Assembly: GCF_030815985.1 (NCBI RefSeq)
Contig: NZ_JAUSXM010000001.1
Location: 124,001 to 188,000, forward strand
Direction of reading: 5' to 3'
DNA length: 64,000 bases
Source: Paenibacillus sp. W2I17
GTDB taxonomy: Bacteria; Bacillota; Bacilli; Paenibacillales; Paenibacillaceae
The notes under the pieces were generated by a model. The model saw only the letters and a program-made list of their open reading frames with translations, was not told the DNA's origin and ran no database searches. This document shows, one piece after another, positions 8,112 through 16,853 of the stretch. The translations under genes and the position numbers were made by a program. Every line of letters starts with the position of its first letter. Position 1 is the first letter of the stretch.

Positions 8112-8139
8112 CATACTCCAAGTTGTCCGGACATAAGAT
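8112..8139 (+). promoter_or_regulatory. predicted sigma-E promoter of dacB-spmA-spmB
   Basis: CATACT at 8112-8117, 14 bases, then CATAAGAT at 8132-8139. This fits the mother-cell sigma-E consensus (ATATT-14-CATACAAT type). The same -10 octamer with the same spacing occurs before spoIVA at 42042. Confidence 0.55.
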
Positions 8140-8175
8140 AGTACAAGATTCCAAGTGACCCGGAGGAATGAATCG

Positions 8176-9363
8176 ATGCGAAAAATAACGAAAGTCATTG
8201 CATGCATGCTTATCCCTGTCTTCTTGCTGTCTTCATTTGGGGTTACTCAAGCCCAGGCAACAATTCAAGGTCCGTCTACACATGCGCAAAGCGCTTCTCT
8301 CATTGATGTGACATCAGGCCGGATCTTATACAGCAAAGATGGGGATAAGGAACTGCGAATTGCCAGTTTGACCAAAATCATGACGGCAATCGTTGCGATT
8401 GAACACAGCAAGCTGGATGAAAAAGTTAAAGTGACGCCCACTGCTTTTGCCAAAGAAGGATCATCTCTCTATCTCAAGTTAGGTGAAGAGATGACGCTGG
8501 AGAACATGTTGTACGGGCTAATGCTCCGTTCAGGCAATGACGCGGCCTCTGCAATAGCGGAACATGTAGGTGGATCGGAAGAAGGCTTTGTCCTGTTAAT
8601 GAACAAAAAGGCGGAGCAAATCGGTCTGACGCATTCCCATTTTATGAACCCTCATGGACTGGATGCAGAAGGTCACTATTCTACAGCCAATGACTTGGCC
8701 CGATTAACGGCATATGCCTTGCACAATCCGGTGTTCAAACGCATCGTAGCCACAGAGGACAAATCCGCACCGAACCCCAATGAAAGCTGGGAATACTCCT
8801 GGCACAATAAAAATAAAATGCTGCGGATGTATGAAGGTGCGGATGGAGTGAAAACCGGCTACACAAAAAAAGCTTTCAGATGTTTGGTCAGCTCCGCTAC
8901 ACGTAACGGACAGCAGCTCGCAGCGGTAACGCTGAACGACGGAAACGATTGGAACGATCATGCTCGGATGCTAGATTTCGGGTTTGAGTACTTCCCGTTG
9001 GTAGAGGTCGCCAAGCAAGAACAGCCTGTGCAAAATACAGATGTCGTTACGGGCCGGGGATTTTGGTACCCACTGGCTAAGAGTGAACAAGGCTCATTGA
9101 CCAAGAAACTGATACTACACGAAAATCGAGGACAGTCGGAAACGGAAGGTAAGGAACAATCGACAGATCCTTCGTTCGGATTGGCAGGTCGCATTGATAT
9201 GCAGCTTGACGGCAAACTTGTTGGCTCAATTCCGGTGTATCGCAAAGGCAGTTATATTCCTCCTGAACCGAAGACAGAAGATGCAACGCTGGGTGGAATC
9301 GGTGATGTCTCTTCCTGGGCAGCTGCATGGCGTGCCGTGTTAAGCCACCTGTTGTCTCCTTAG
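8176..9363 (+). CDS. dacB: D-alanyl-D-alanine carboxypeptidase (DacB/PBP5*-like)
   Basis: Removes the terminal D-alanine from peptidoglycan stem peptides; DacB trims spore cortex cross-linking from the mother cell. The mature protein has the serine penicillin-binding triad: SLTK (serine nucleophile, about residue 60), SGN (about 119) and KTG (about 221). A signal peptide occupies the first 30 residues. The start is taken at ATG 8176, with GGAGG 10 bases upstream, giving 395 residues; an in-frame GTG at 8155 has no such site. Followed by spmA and spmB as in B. subtilis. Confidence 0.9.
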   Translation: MRKITKVIACMLIPVFLLSSFGVTQAQATIQGPSTHAQSASLIDVTSGRILYSKDGDKELRIASLTKIMTAIVAIEHSKLDEKVKVTPTAFAKEGSSLYLKLGEEMTLENMLYGLMLRSGNDAASAIAEHVGGSEEGFVLLMNKKAEQIGLTHSHFMNPHGLDAEGHYSTANDLARLTAYALHNPVFKRIVATEDKSAPNPNESWEYSWHNKNKMLRMYEGADGVKTGYTKKAFRCLVSSATRNGQQLAAVTLNDGNDWNDHARMLDFGFEYFPLVEVAKQEQPVQNTDVVTGRGFWYPLAKSEQGSLTKKLILHENRGQSETEGKEQSTDPSFGLAGRIDMQLDGKLVGSIPVYRKGSYIPPEPKTEDATLGGIGDVSSWAAAWRAVLSHLLSP

Positions 9364-9394
9364 CTAAATCGTCATTGAAGGGAGGATATAATCC

Positions 9395-10021
9395 ATGATT
9401 AATCTAATTTGGCTGCTCATGATTTTAATCGGATTTGCTTTTGCAGCCGTCAACGGCAATATCGAAGTGGTCACGCAAGCTGCTTTTGATGGGGCGGCAA
9501 CGGGAGTCACGGTCTGTTTTGGACTGATTAGTGTGCTTGTGTTCTGGATGGGCATGATGAAAATGGCTGAAGATGCGGGTCTACTGGCTCGTATTGCCAA
9601 GCTGCTCGGTCCGGTTGTGGGTTTTTTGTTCCCCGATGTGCCCAAAAATCATCCGGCGATGGGTTATATTCTCTCCAATATGAGTGCCAATTTGCTGGGA
9701 CTAGGAAATGCGGCTACACCGATGGGAATCAAAGCCATGCAACAGCTGCAGGAGCTTAATCCGGACAAACAAACCGCTTCTCCTGCGATGTGCACCTTAC
9801 TGGCTCTGAATACGGCTAGTATTACCATTATTCCGACGACGCTGATCGCCATCCGCTTAAACTATCATTCTGCCAATGCAACAGAGATTGTGGGAACAAC
9901 ATTGATGGCTACCATTATCGCTACACTTGCTGCTATAATCGCCGATCGCTGGTATCGGAACAGGGCATTACACAAACCGCCGCGCATACAGAAAAGTGGC
10001 AATCCCGGCATGAAAGGATGA
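9395..10021 (+). CDS. spmA: spore maturation protein A
   Basis: A 208-residue polytopic membrane protein with nucleoside-recognition (Gate) domain features, including 'GLGNAATPMGIKAMQQLQ' (about 99-116). SpmA acts with SpmB in dehydration of the spore core. ATG 9395 follows GGGAGG. It lies between dacB and spmB with short gaps, the same order as in B. subtilis, so function and sigma-E control are well supported by context. Confidence 0.92.
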   Translation: MINLIWLLMILIGFAFAAVNGNIEVVTQAAFDGAATGVTVCFGLISVLVFWMGMMKMAEDAGLLARIAKLLGPVVGFLFPDVPKNHPAMGYILSNMSANLLGLGNAATPMGIKAMQQLQELNPDKQTASPAMCTLLALNTASITIIPTTLIAIRLNYHSANATEIVGTTLMATIIATLAAIIADRWYRNRALHKPPRIQKSGNPGMKG

Positions 10022-10027
10022 GCAGCT

Positions 10028-10561
10028 TTGTTAACCTTCATCAACTGGATCTCCGTCTGGGCCATCCCGGTTATTATCGCGTTTGTTCCATTATATGCGT
10101 TTACCAAAAAGGTTCCGGTTTACGAATCCTTTGTTGATGGGGCCAAGGATGGATTCTCTACTGCAATTAGTATTATTCCGCATCTCGTGGGCATGATGGT
10201 CGCAATCAGCGTATTTCGTGCCTCGGGTGCACTGGATTTTGTGATTAGCCTGTTCGCTCCACTTGTGTCATGGATGGGTGTTCCAGGGGAAGTGTTGCCA
10301 CTCGGAATACTGCGTCCTTTAACGGGGACAGGCTCTCTGGCGTTTACAACCGATCTGATCAAAACCCATGGCCCTGACTCCATGATTGGACGTATGGCAT
10401 CTACGATTCAGGGAAGTACAGACACCACGTTATATGTGCTGACTGTTTATTTTGGAGCTGTAGGCATAAGGAACGGTCGGTATGCACTCAAAGTAGGGTT
10501 GTTTTCCGATGTTGTTGGTTTTATTGCTGCCCTCGCCATTTGTTTGCTCGTTTTTGGTTAA
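10028..10561 (+). CDS. spmB: spore maturation protein B
   Basis: A 177-residue membrane protein with several hydrophobic helices and the Gate-domain signature around 'RPLTGTGSLAFTTDLIKTHG' (about 98-117). It is the partner of SpmA in spore core dehydration. The start is TTG 10028, six bases after the spmA stop, with AAAGGA just upstream inside the spmA end; the two genes are therefore coupled. Confidence 0.92.
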   Translation: MLTFINWISVWAIPVIIAFVPLYAFTKKVPVYESFVDGAKDGFSTAISIIPHLVGMMVAISVFRASGALDFVISLFAPLVSWMGVPGEVLPLGILRPLTGTGSLAFTTDLIKTHGPDSMIGRMASTIQGSTDTTLYVLTVYFGAVGIRNGRYALKVGLFSDVVGFIAALAICLLVFG

Positions 10562-10624
10562 AAGATATCTCCTTTCCTTCCGATATATTAGATATGCTAG
10601 AATAATAGCGGAGGAGAGTGAGAC

Positions 10625-11443
10625 ATGCAGAAGAGTTGGAAACGAATGCTCCGTGTCGGAATGACAGGCGTGCTTGCTATTGCAATGCTCGCGGGTTCAA
10701 CGGGGCTGGTGGCGGCTCAATCCGTTCAGACAATACATTTTACAGGTTACTTCGACAAACAGCTGCGTGCACAAATGGCAGTTACGGCAGATTCTTTTCC
10801 AGTCGTGAATGTACGTTTGGTCAAGCAGGATGAACCCGATATGGTATATTATGATGTTGGTACCTCGATACTGATCTCGAAGGATGAAGTGCTCACGAAT
10901 TACCATGTCGTTCAGAGTTTTGCTGAACTGTCTGATGGTGATGAAGGTACACTGACTGTTGCGAGCCCGGGTTCCCTTAGTAAGCCTATAAAGGCGAAGA
11001 TTATTAAGACAGATCCGGTCACAGACATGGCACTGCTGAAGCTGGACAAGGAAATAGACGCCCAACCGGTCGCATTTGCAAATGCAAGGGATAACCAGGT
11101 TGTCTATACGATTGGATTCCCCAAAAATCCTGCTGGTGATCTTGTCATCCTGGATGAAGATTTTCCTTTAACCTACAATACGATAGCCAAAAGCAGAGTG
11201 TTCAGTTCCCAAGCTTCGGACGTTCCAGGTAAAAAGGGAATCGGCAGTATTGTGAAATCCATGGCACAAGGTAATTCAGGTGGCCCTGTTCTGGATCAGA
11301 ACAACCGGGTAATTGGTATGATGACATTTGTGTACGGTGGACGTACCTATTATATTACTTCCAAGACATTGCAGACTTTCATTAAAGAGAGTACCAAACC
11401 TGCCAAAAAACAGGTTGCAGTTGCCGGCAAAGTTTCCAATTAA
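10625..11443 (+). CDS. secreted trypsin-like serine protease
   Basis: A 272-residue chymotrypsin-fold peptidase with an N-terminal signal peptide ending near 'LVAAQS' (about 30-35). The triad is visible: His in 'TNYHVV' (about 93), Asp in 'TDMALLKL' (about 138) and Ser in 'AQGNSGGPVL' (about 219). There is no PDZ domain, so it is shorter than HtrA and closer to V8-like secreted enzymes. ATG 10625 follows GGAGAGTGAG. It sits between spmB and rluB, where B. subtilis has no gene, so it is an insertion relative to that order. Confidence 0.85.
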   Translation: MQKSWKRMLRVGMTGVLAIAMLAGSTGLVAAQSVQTIHFTGYFDKQLRAQMAVTADSFPVVNVRLVKQDEPDMVYYDVGTSILISKDEVLTNYHVVQSFAELSDGDEGTLTVASPGSLSKPIKAKIIKTDPVTDMALLKLDKEIDAQPVAFANARDNQVVYTIGFPKNPAGDLVILDEDFPLTYNTIAKSRVFSSQASDVPGKKGIGSIVKSMAQGNSGGPVLDQNNRVIGMMTFVYGGRTYYITSKTLQTFIKESTKPAKKQVAVAGKVSN

Positions 11444-11454
11444 ATGATTTGAGA

Positions 11455-11515
11455 AAAAGGCTTATCTTTACGCCATCTGTGTTCAACAGGTCGTGTAAAG
11501 GTAGGCTTTTTTTGC
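11455..11515 (+). terminator. Rho-independent terminator
   Basis: Arms GGCTTATCTTTACG and CGTGTAAAGGTAGGCT pair with several G-U pairs and a small bulge, followed by seven Ts. Confidence 0.65.
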
Positions 11516-11638
11516 GTCAATCTCAAAGGAAAGGTAGCCTAAAATGCATATTCGTGTCGCCAGTTTACAAAATCCTTGGATTATCCTTGTGATTTCCTTG
11601 CGTGATGGGTATCATTAGTGTGAGGTGACATGACAAAC

Positions 11639-12388
11639 ATGGAAAGATTACAAAAAATTATCGCACAGGCAGGCATTGCATCCCGCCGCAAGAGCGAGGA
11701 ACTAATCCTGTCCGGCAAAGTAGAAGTTAACGGGGAGGTCGTAACCGAACTGGGTACAAAAGCGAACCCCGAAGAGGATATGATTACGGTTAATGGAAAA
11801 CCGATCCGCAGTGAGAAAAAAGTGTACTTGATGTTGAACAAGCCAAAAGGCGTAATCACAAGTGCATCTGACCCGGAAGGTCGGAAAATTGTATCCGACT
11901 ACCTGAAAGGTGTCAAGGAACGCGTATATCCTGTGGGTCGTCTGGATTATGACACAGAGGGCTTATTGATCCTCACCAATGATGGTGAGTTTGCACATTT
12001 GCTGACGCATCCGAAGCATCACGTACCCAAAACGTATCATGCAACGGTTAAAGGTGTGCCGCATGGTACAGCTCTGGAGAAATTAAAGACAGGCATTATG
12101 CTGGATGACGGCATGACTGCTCCTGCAGAGGTAGAGTACAAAGATGTGGATACAGCGGCCAATGAGTCGGTCATTTCTATTACAATCTATGAAGGACGTA
12201 ACCGTCAGGTTAGACGTATGTTCGAGGCAATCAACCATCCGGTAACCCGTCTGAAACGGATTTCGTTTGGTGGTATTTTGCTGCAAAACCTGAAACGTGG
12301 TCTGACACGTAATCTGACCAAAGAGGAAGTCAACAACCTGATTACCCTCGCACAATCAGAACCAGCCAAAAAAATGAAAAAAAGGTAA
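11639..12388 (+). CDS. rluB: 23S rRNA pseudouridine synthase RluB
   Basis: Converts a uridine of 23S rRNA helix 80 to pseudouridine. It has an N-terminal S4 RNA-binding domain (about 1-60, 'RLQKIIAQAGIASRRKSEEL') and the RsuA/RluB catalytic domain with 'VGRLDYDTEGLLILTNDG' (about 100-117), which holds the catalytic aspartate, and 'EGRNRQVRRMF'. I prefer ATG 11639 because GAGGTG lies 11 bases upstream and family members begin with MERLQK; ATG 11630 is an alternative. Located directly before resA as in B. subtilis. Confidence 0.92.
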   Translation: MERLQKIIAQAGIASRRKSEELILSGKVEVNGEVVTELGTKANPEEDMITVNGKPIRSEKKVYLMLNKPKGVITSASDPEGRKIVSDYLKGVKERVYPVGRLDYDTEGLLILTNDGEFAHLLTHPKHHVPKTYHATVKGVPHGTALEKLKTGIMLDDGMTAPAEVEYKDVDTAANESVISITIYEGRNRQVRRMFEAINHPVTRLKRISFGGILLQNLKRGLTRNLTKEEVNNLITLAQSEPAKKMKKR

Positions 12389-12522
12389 TGTGAGGACACA
12401 TAATTTTCATAAAACCGCCGCAGTTTTGTGACGAAATTCGCTATAATTGTTCATAGGATGTTCACAGTTGTCTTAGACCAATAAGATGCGAATGCTACAG
12501 TCACTTAAAAGGGGAGCAGCAC

Positions 12523-13050
12523 ATGGGGAAATCAAGAAGAACGGTGCAAATCGTCATTTTGTTATTGATCCTGGTGTTGGGCGGATATGCGATTACTACA
12601 TCGGTATCCGGCTCGAATGGCAAGCCAAAGGAAGGGGACAAGTCTCCTTCTTTTGAACTGCTGGGCCTGGATGGTCAAGTTCATACGTCTGATGAGTACA
12701 AAGGAAAAGCGATGGTGATCAATTTCTGGGGCACATGGTGTGAACCTTGTGTTAAAGAAATGCCTGCACTTCAGGCGCAAGCTGACAAATGGAAGGACCA
12801 GGGAGTACAATTTGTCGGGATTAATGTTGGAGAAGACCAGATGACCGTGGATAATTTTGTTCGGCAGGTTGGGGTTACGTTTCCAATCATGTTAGACCGT
12901 GAGAAAAACTCGGTTCGTGATTTCGGGATCTCTCCGATGCCAACGACATTTTTTGTATCCGACACGGGCAAAATCTCTACCATTCATATCGGGCAACTTG
13001 ATTTGGACACACTTGACGCTCAAATTTCGCAACTGGCGAAGCAGCCCTGA
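12523..13050 (+). CDS. resA: thiol-disulfide oxidoreductase ResA
   Basis: A 175-residue thioredoxin-fold protein with an N-terminal membrane anchor (about 8-28) facing outside the cell. It reduces the haem-binding cysteines of apocytochrome c. The active-site motif CEPC in 'WGTWCEPCVKEMP' (about 69-81) and the cis-proline in 'SPMPTTFFV' match ResA. ATG 12523 follows AAGGGGAGCAGC. First gene of the resABC group, followed after 14 bases by resB. Confidence 0.93.
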   Translation: MGKSRRTVQIVILLLILVLGGYAITTSVSGSNGKPKEGDKSPSFELLGLDGQVHTSDEYKGKAMVINFWGTWCEPCVKEMPALQAQADKWKDQGVQFVGINVGEDQMTVDNFVRQVGVTFPIMLDREKNSVRDFGISPMPTTFFVSDTGKISTIHIGQLDLDTLDAQISQLAKQP

Positions 13051-13064
13051 TAGGAGGTCTATTC

Positions 13065-14738
13065 GTGTTCCAAAATACCAAATGTGAGTGCGGACACCAG
13101 AATCCGGTAGGCACTGTACTATGTGAAGCATGTGGGAAACCGCTGCTGGAGTCTGAAGCTAAATCAGATGAAGTGCTGGAAATGCGTTATGATGGCATGG
13201 CGCGCCGTTCACAGCGCAGTAATCCCAACATCATTGACCGCATATGGAACTTTTTTTCTTCCGTTAAAATTGCCGTCTATATGATTGTTTTTACGCTTGT
13301 AGGTTCTATGCTTGGTACAATCTATCCGCAAGAAAGTACATTCTTGAATATTGATCCTTCCGTGTATTACAAAGAAACATACGGTCAGTTGGGTCATATC
13401 TATTATCTGTTGGGTTTATCCCATACATACGAATCCTGGTGGTTTATTCTACTGCTGGTGCTGATTGGGGCATCATTGGTGATATGCAGCCTGGATCGCG
13501 TCCTACCGCTCTACAAAGCACTGAATAAACAGAGAATACGTAAGCATACGCAATTTTTGACAAGACAGCGTCTGGTGTACCAAGGTACCATCGAAGAGGC
13601 ACCAGAAGACTGGATTAAGAAAGCGGTTACGCCGTTGAAAAAGAAAGGATACCGCGTGCACACCCAGGGGGATGCATTACTCGCCGAGAAACAGCGATTC
13701 AGTCGATGGGGCCCATATGTCATCCATATTGGACTCATTATATTTTTGCTGGCGGTACTCGCACGAGGGCTTCCTGGTCTGAATCTGGACGAGCATGTCG
13801 CTTTTCCTGAAGGTGAGATCAAAAAGATCCCGAATACGTCGATGTATCTGCAAAATGAACAGTTTAATGTTGAATTCTACAGTGAGGAAGAAGTACCTGA
13901 GCAATTCCGTAACCTCAATAAAACCGTTCCGAAACTGTTCGAAACAAAAGTTGTATTGTATGAATGTACAGCAGATTGTTCGGATCTCTCGAAGAAACCT
14001 CAGTTAGCTGAGGTGGCCAGACATGATGTACGCGTGAATCATCCATTGAATTATAACGGTCTGAAAGCATATCAGTTTGATTATGATCTAACACCCACCA
14101 TTCGGTCCGTAACGCCTGATCTGGTCAATACAAAGACGGGTGAAGTATATGGGCCAATTAAGATCGATATGGTAGATACCCAAAGAACATTTGAAGCTGG
14201 TCCTTATAAGCTCACGGTAAAAGAAAAGTTTATGGACTTTGGATTGGATGAGAATGGTCAGCCCAAATCAAAATCGCCTTCACCTAATGCACCTGCTTTT
14301 CTCTTTCTCATTAAGGGACCGGATCTGCCCGAAGAGGGGATACAATATCTGTACTTTGCAAAGCAGATTGATAAACAACGGTTTCAACAGGATGCGATTA
14401 ACCAACAGCTGATTGGAGCTGAGATTCCTTTGCAGCTGGAAGTAGACAGCATGGACAAGGTCGATATTATTCAGTCCGTAAGTTATCTCAATATAAGAGT
14501 GGATAAGGCAATGCCTTTTGTGTGGGTAGGAGCCGGTATTGTTATGTTGGGTCTGGTCATGGGTTTTTATTGGCATCATCGCCGTATCTGGATTCGTTTT
14601 GATGATAAACAGCTCACCTTGGGTGGACATACCAACAAAAACTGGTTTGGCTTCAGGCGTGAAGTTGCGGCCGTCTTGAAACAGATGAATCTGGAAGTGG
14701 AAGAGAAGTCGTTGGATAACGGGGGGAATCAGGCATGA
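13065..14738 (+). CDS. resB: cytochrome c biogenesis protein ResB
   Basis: A 557-residue membrane protein of the System II haem handling complex (CcsB family). It begins with a zinc-ribbon-like segment (CECGHQNPVGTVLCEACG, about 4-21), as does B. subtilis ResB. Membrane helices lie near 68-88, 124-144, 217-235 and 485-505, with a large external domain between the last two. The start is GTG 13065, with AGGAGG upstream. The end overlaps resC by four bases. Confidence 0.93.
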   Translation: MFQNTKCECGHQNPVGTVLCEACGKPLLESEAKSDEVLEMRYDGMARRSQRSNPNIIDRIWNFFSSVKIAVYMIVFTLVGSMLGTIYPQESTFLNIDPSVYYKETYGQLGHIYYLLGLSHTYESWWFILLLVLIGASLVICSLDRVLPLYKALNKQRIRKHTQFLTRQRLVYQGTIEEAPEDWIKKAVTPLKKKGYRVHTQGDALLAEKQRFSRWGPYVIHIGLIIFLLAVLARGLPGLNLDEHVAFPEGEIKKIPNTSMYLQNEQFNVEFYSEEEVPEQFRNLNKTVPKLFETKVVLYECTADCSDLSKKPQLAEVARHDVRVNHPLNYNGLKAYQFDYDLTPTIRSVTPDLVNTKTGEVYGPIKIDMVDTQRTFEAGPYKLTVKEKFMDFGLDENGQPKSKSPSPNAPAFLFLIKGPDLPEEGIQYLYFAKQIDKQRFQQDAINQQLIGAEIPLQLEVDSMDKVDIIQSVSYLNIRVDKAMPFVWVGAGIVMLGLVMGFYWHHRRIWIRFDDKQLTLGGHTNKNWFGFRREVAAVLKQMNLEVEEKSLDNGGNQA

Positions 14739-15997
14739 GATTATTGGATTTCAGCAGCGACGCATTTATCGTATCTTTCTTTCTCTATTGTGCTGCATTC
14801 TTGTTATATGCTGTCGCGGTCATGGGCAAAAAATGGAGTAATCGTGATCCTCTGGACCATATGAATCGCTGGGGTAAAAGAGCTTTTATCGCTTCGACTG
14901 TCGCTTTGGCGGCACATATCGTATTTTTTGTAACCCGATGGGCTGGGGCAGGTCATATCCCGGTTAGTAACATGTATGAGTTCATGTCTTTTCTGTCCAT
15001 GATGATCATGGTTGCATTTATTGTTGTATATGCCATATACCGCAAGTCATTACTGGGTTTGTTTGCCTTACCACTTACCATTATTATTATGGCGTACGCC
15101 GCTGTATTTCCTCAGGAGGTACAACCATTAATCCCGGCGCTTCAGTCCATCTGGCTGAAAATTCACGTGACGTTGGCCGCGCTTGGTGAAGCATTCTTCG
15201 CCGTGGGTTTTGCCGCAGGGTTCATGTATTTGCTCCGTACGGTTGATTTCAGTGGTAAAGACAAGTCTTCAAGACGTCAGCGAGGATGGGTTGAATTCAC
15301 CCTGGTTACGATCGTTGTAGTCATCGGATTCATCGGAACGGTATTTGCCTTTCGTACAGCTGGTTACGAGGCGGTTTTTGTACAGAAAACGGTCAGCATT
15401 GACACAGAGGTACAGGAAAATAGTACAATAGAGAAAGTGATTTATCGCATGCCTCCGATTTTTGCACCATATAATAGCGAAGTGGAGAGCATGACACCGT
15501 TTCTTGGTATGAAAAAACCTTTACTTGAGACGCCTTCCTGGATGAACGGGGTAAATGCCGGGCGTAAGCTGAATACGGTGGTTTGGTCACTTATTGTAGG
15601 TCTGATCCTGTATGGAATTGTACGACTTCTTGTGCGCAGACCACTTGGACAAGCGTTACAGCCAATGATGGATGGAATCGATGCCGATGATCTGGATGAG
15701 ATAAGTTATCGCGCGATTGCCATTGGTTTTCCGATATTTACGCTGGGAGCATTAATCTTTGCCATGATCTGGGCTCAGATTGCCTGGAGTCGCTTTTGGG
15801 GTTGGGACCCCAAAGAGGTGTGGGCATTGATTACATGGCTATATTATAGTGTGTATCTGCATTTGCGTTTATCCAGAGGTTGGCAAGGTCAGAAGTCTGC
15901 ATGGCTTGCAGTTCTTGGCTTCCTGGTCGTCATGTTTACGCTAGTTGGGGTGAATCTGGTAATTGCTGGATTACATTCTTACGCTGGAGCGGACTAG
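14735..15997 (+). CDS. resC: cytochrome c biogenesis protein ResC (CcsA type)
   Basis: A 420-residue polytopic membrane protein that with ResB transports and attaches haem. The tryptophan-rich haem motif 'WGWDPKEVWALITWLYY' (about 355-371) is intact. Conserved histidines that could bind haem are present in flanking helices. The gene starts inside the end of resB (ATGA overlap), so translation is coupled. An internal loop of about 80 residues (225-290) separates two helix groups. Confidence 0.93.
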   Translation: MRLLDFSSDAFIVSFFLYCAAFLLYAVAVMGKKWSNRDPLDHMNRWGKRAFIASTVALAAHIVFFVTRWAGAGHIPVSNMYEFMSFLSMMIMVAFIVVYAIYRKSLLGLFALPLTIIIMAYAAVFPQEVQPLIPALQSIWLKIHVTLAALGEAFFAVGFAAGFMYLLRTVDFSGKDKSSRRQRGWVEFTLVTIVVVIGFIGTVFAFRTAGYEAVFVQKTVSIDTEVQENSTIEKVIYRMPPIFAPYNSEVESMTPFLGMKKPLLETPSWMNGVNAGRKLNTVVWSLIVGLILYGIVRLLVRRPLGQALQPMMDGIDADDLDEISYRAIAIGFPIFTLGALIFAMIWAQIAWSRFWGWDPKEVWALITWLYYSVYLHLRLSRGWQGQKSAWLAVLGFLVVMFTLVGVNLVIAGLHSYAGAD

Positions 15998-16136
15998 GAC
16001 AGACTCGTATTGCAAAGGTTGAGTTTAGAAGCGGGAAACACAAACGTACCTTTTTATTGAAGGGTATTCAAATATTGTTCGCCAGATCGAACATAATAGA
16101 AGTGATGAGGAGTTACTGCAAAGGGGCTGGAGAGGC

Positions 16137-16853
16137 ATGGCTGAACATGAGAATCGAATACTGGTCGTGGATGACGAAGAGAGAATCCGCAGGCTTTTGA
16201 AAATGTATCTTGAAAAAGAAGGTTATGAAATCGATGAAGCTGAGGATGGGGAAACTGCGCTGCGTAAAGCAACAGCAGGGGACTACGGGCTGATTTTGCT
16301 TGATGTGATGTTGCCGGGTATGGATGGAGTTGAAGTGTGTACCCGTCTTCGTCAGGTGAAATCAACGCCGGTTTTGATGCTCACTGCAAAAGGTGAAGAG
16401 ATTAACCGGGTTCAAGGCTTCGAGGTTGGCGCTGATGATTATGTTGTAAAACCATTCAGCCCACGTGAAGTGATTTATCGCGTCAAAGCGATTTTACGTC
16501 GATCTTCCGCGACAGCTTATCTCTCCAAGGAGAGCAATTCGAGTAACAACATCGTGTTCCCGCATCTGGTTATTGAGCATGATGCCCACCGGGTAACCGC
16601 TGGTGGCGAAGAGATTAGTCTTACACCAAAAGAATATGAATTGCTGCACTACCTGGCAACATCTCCCGACAAAGTTTTCTCCAGAGAAGAATTGCTCAAA
16701 GATGTATGGAATTACGAATTCTTTGGCGATCTTCGTACCGTGGATACGCATGTGAAGCGTCTTCGCGAGAAACTTAACAAGGTATCGCCTGAATCGGCGG
16801 CCATGATTACGACGGTGTGGGGTGTGGGTTATAAACTGGAAGTACCGAAGTAG
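16137..16853 (+). CDS. resD: response regulator ResD (OmpR family)
   Basis: A 238-residue two-component regulator of respiration and anaerobic genes. The receiver domain (about 5-120) has the acidic pair in 'VVDDEERIRRL', the phosphoacceptor Asp in 'LLDVMLPG' (about 57) and Lys in 'VVKPFSPRE' (about 107). The winged-helix DNA-binding domain (about 140-236) has 'LTPKEYELLHYLA' and the typical end 'RTVDTHVKRLREKL'. ATG 16137 follows GGAGAGGC. Linked to resE, its kinase. Confidence 0.93.
   Translation: MAEHENRILVVDDEERIRRLLKMYLEKEGYEIDEAEDGETALRKATAGDYGLILLDVMLPGMDGVEVCTRLRQVKSTPVLMLTAKGEEINRVQGFEVGADDYVVKPFSPREVIYRVKAILRRSSATAYLSKESNSSNNIVFPHLVIEHDAHRVTAGGEEISLTPKEYELLHYLATSPDKVFSREELLKDVWNYEFFGDLRTVDTHVKRLREKLNKVSPESAAMITTVWGVGYKLEVPK

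Noticed and set aside
8155..8175. Upstream GTG as the start of dacB
   Set aside because: The GGAGG site lies between this GTG and ATG 8176, so the ATG is the better start.
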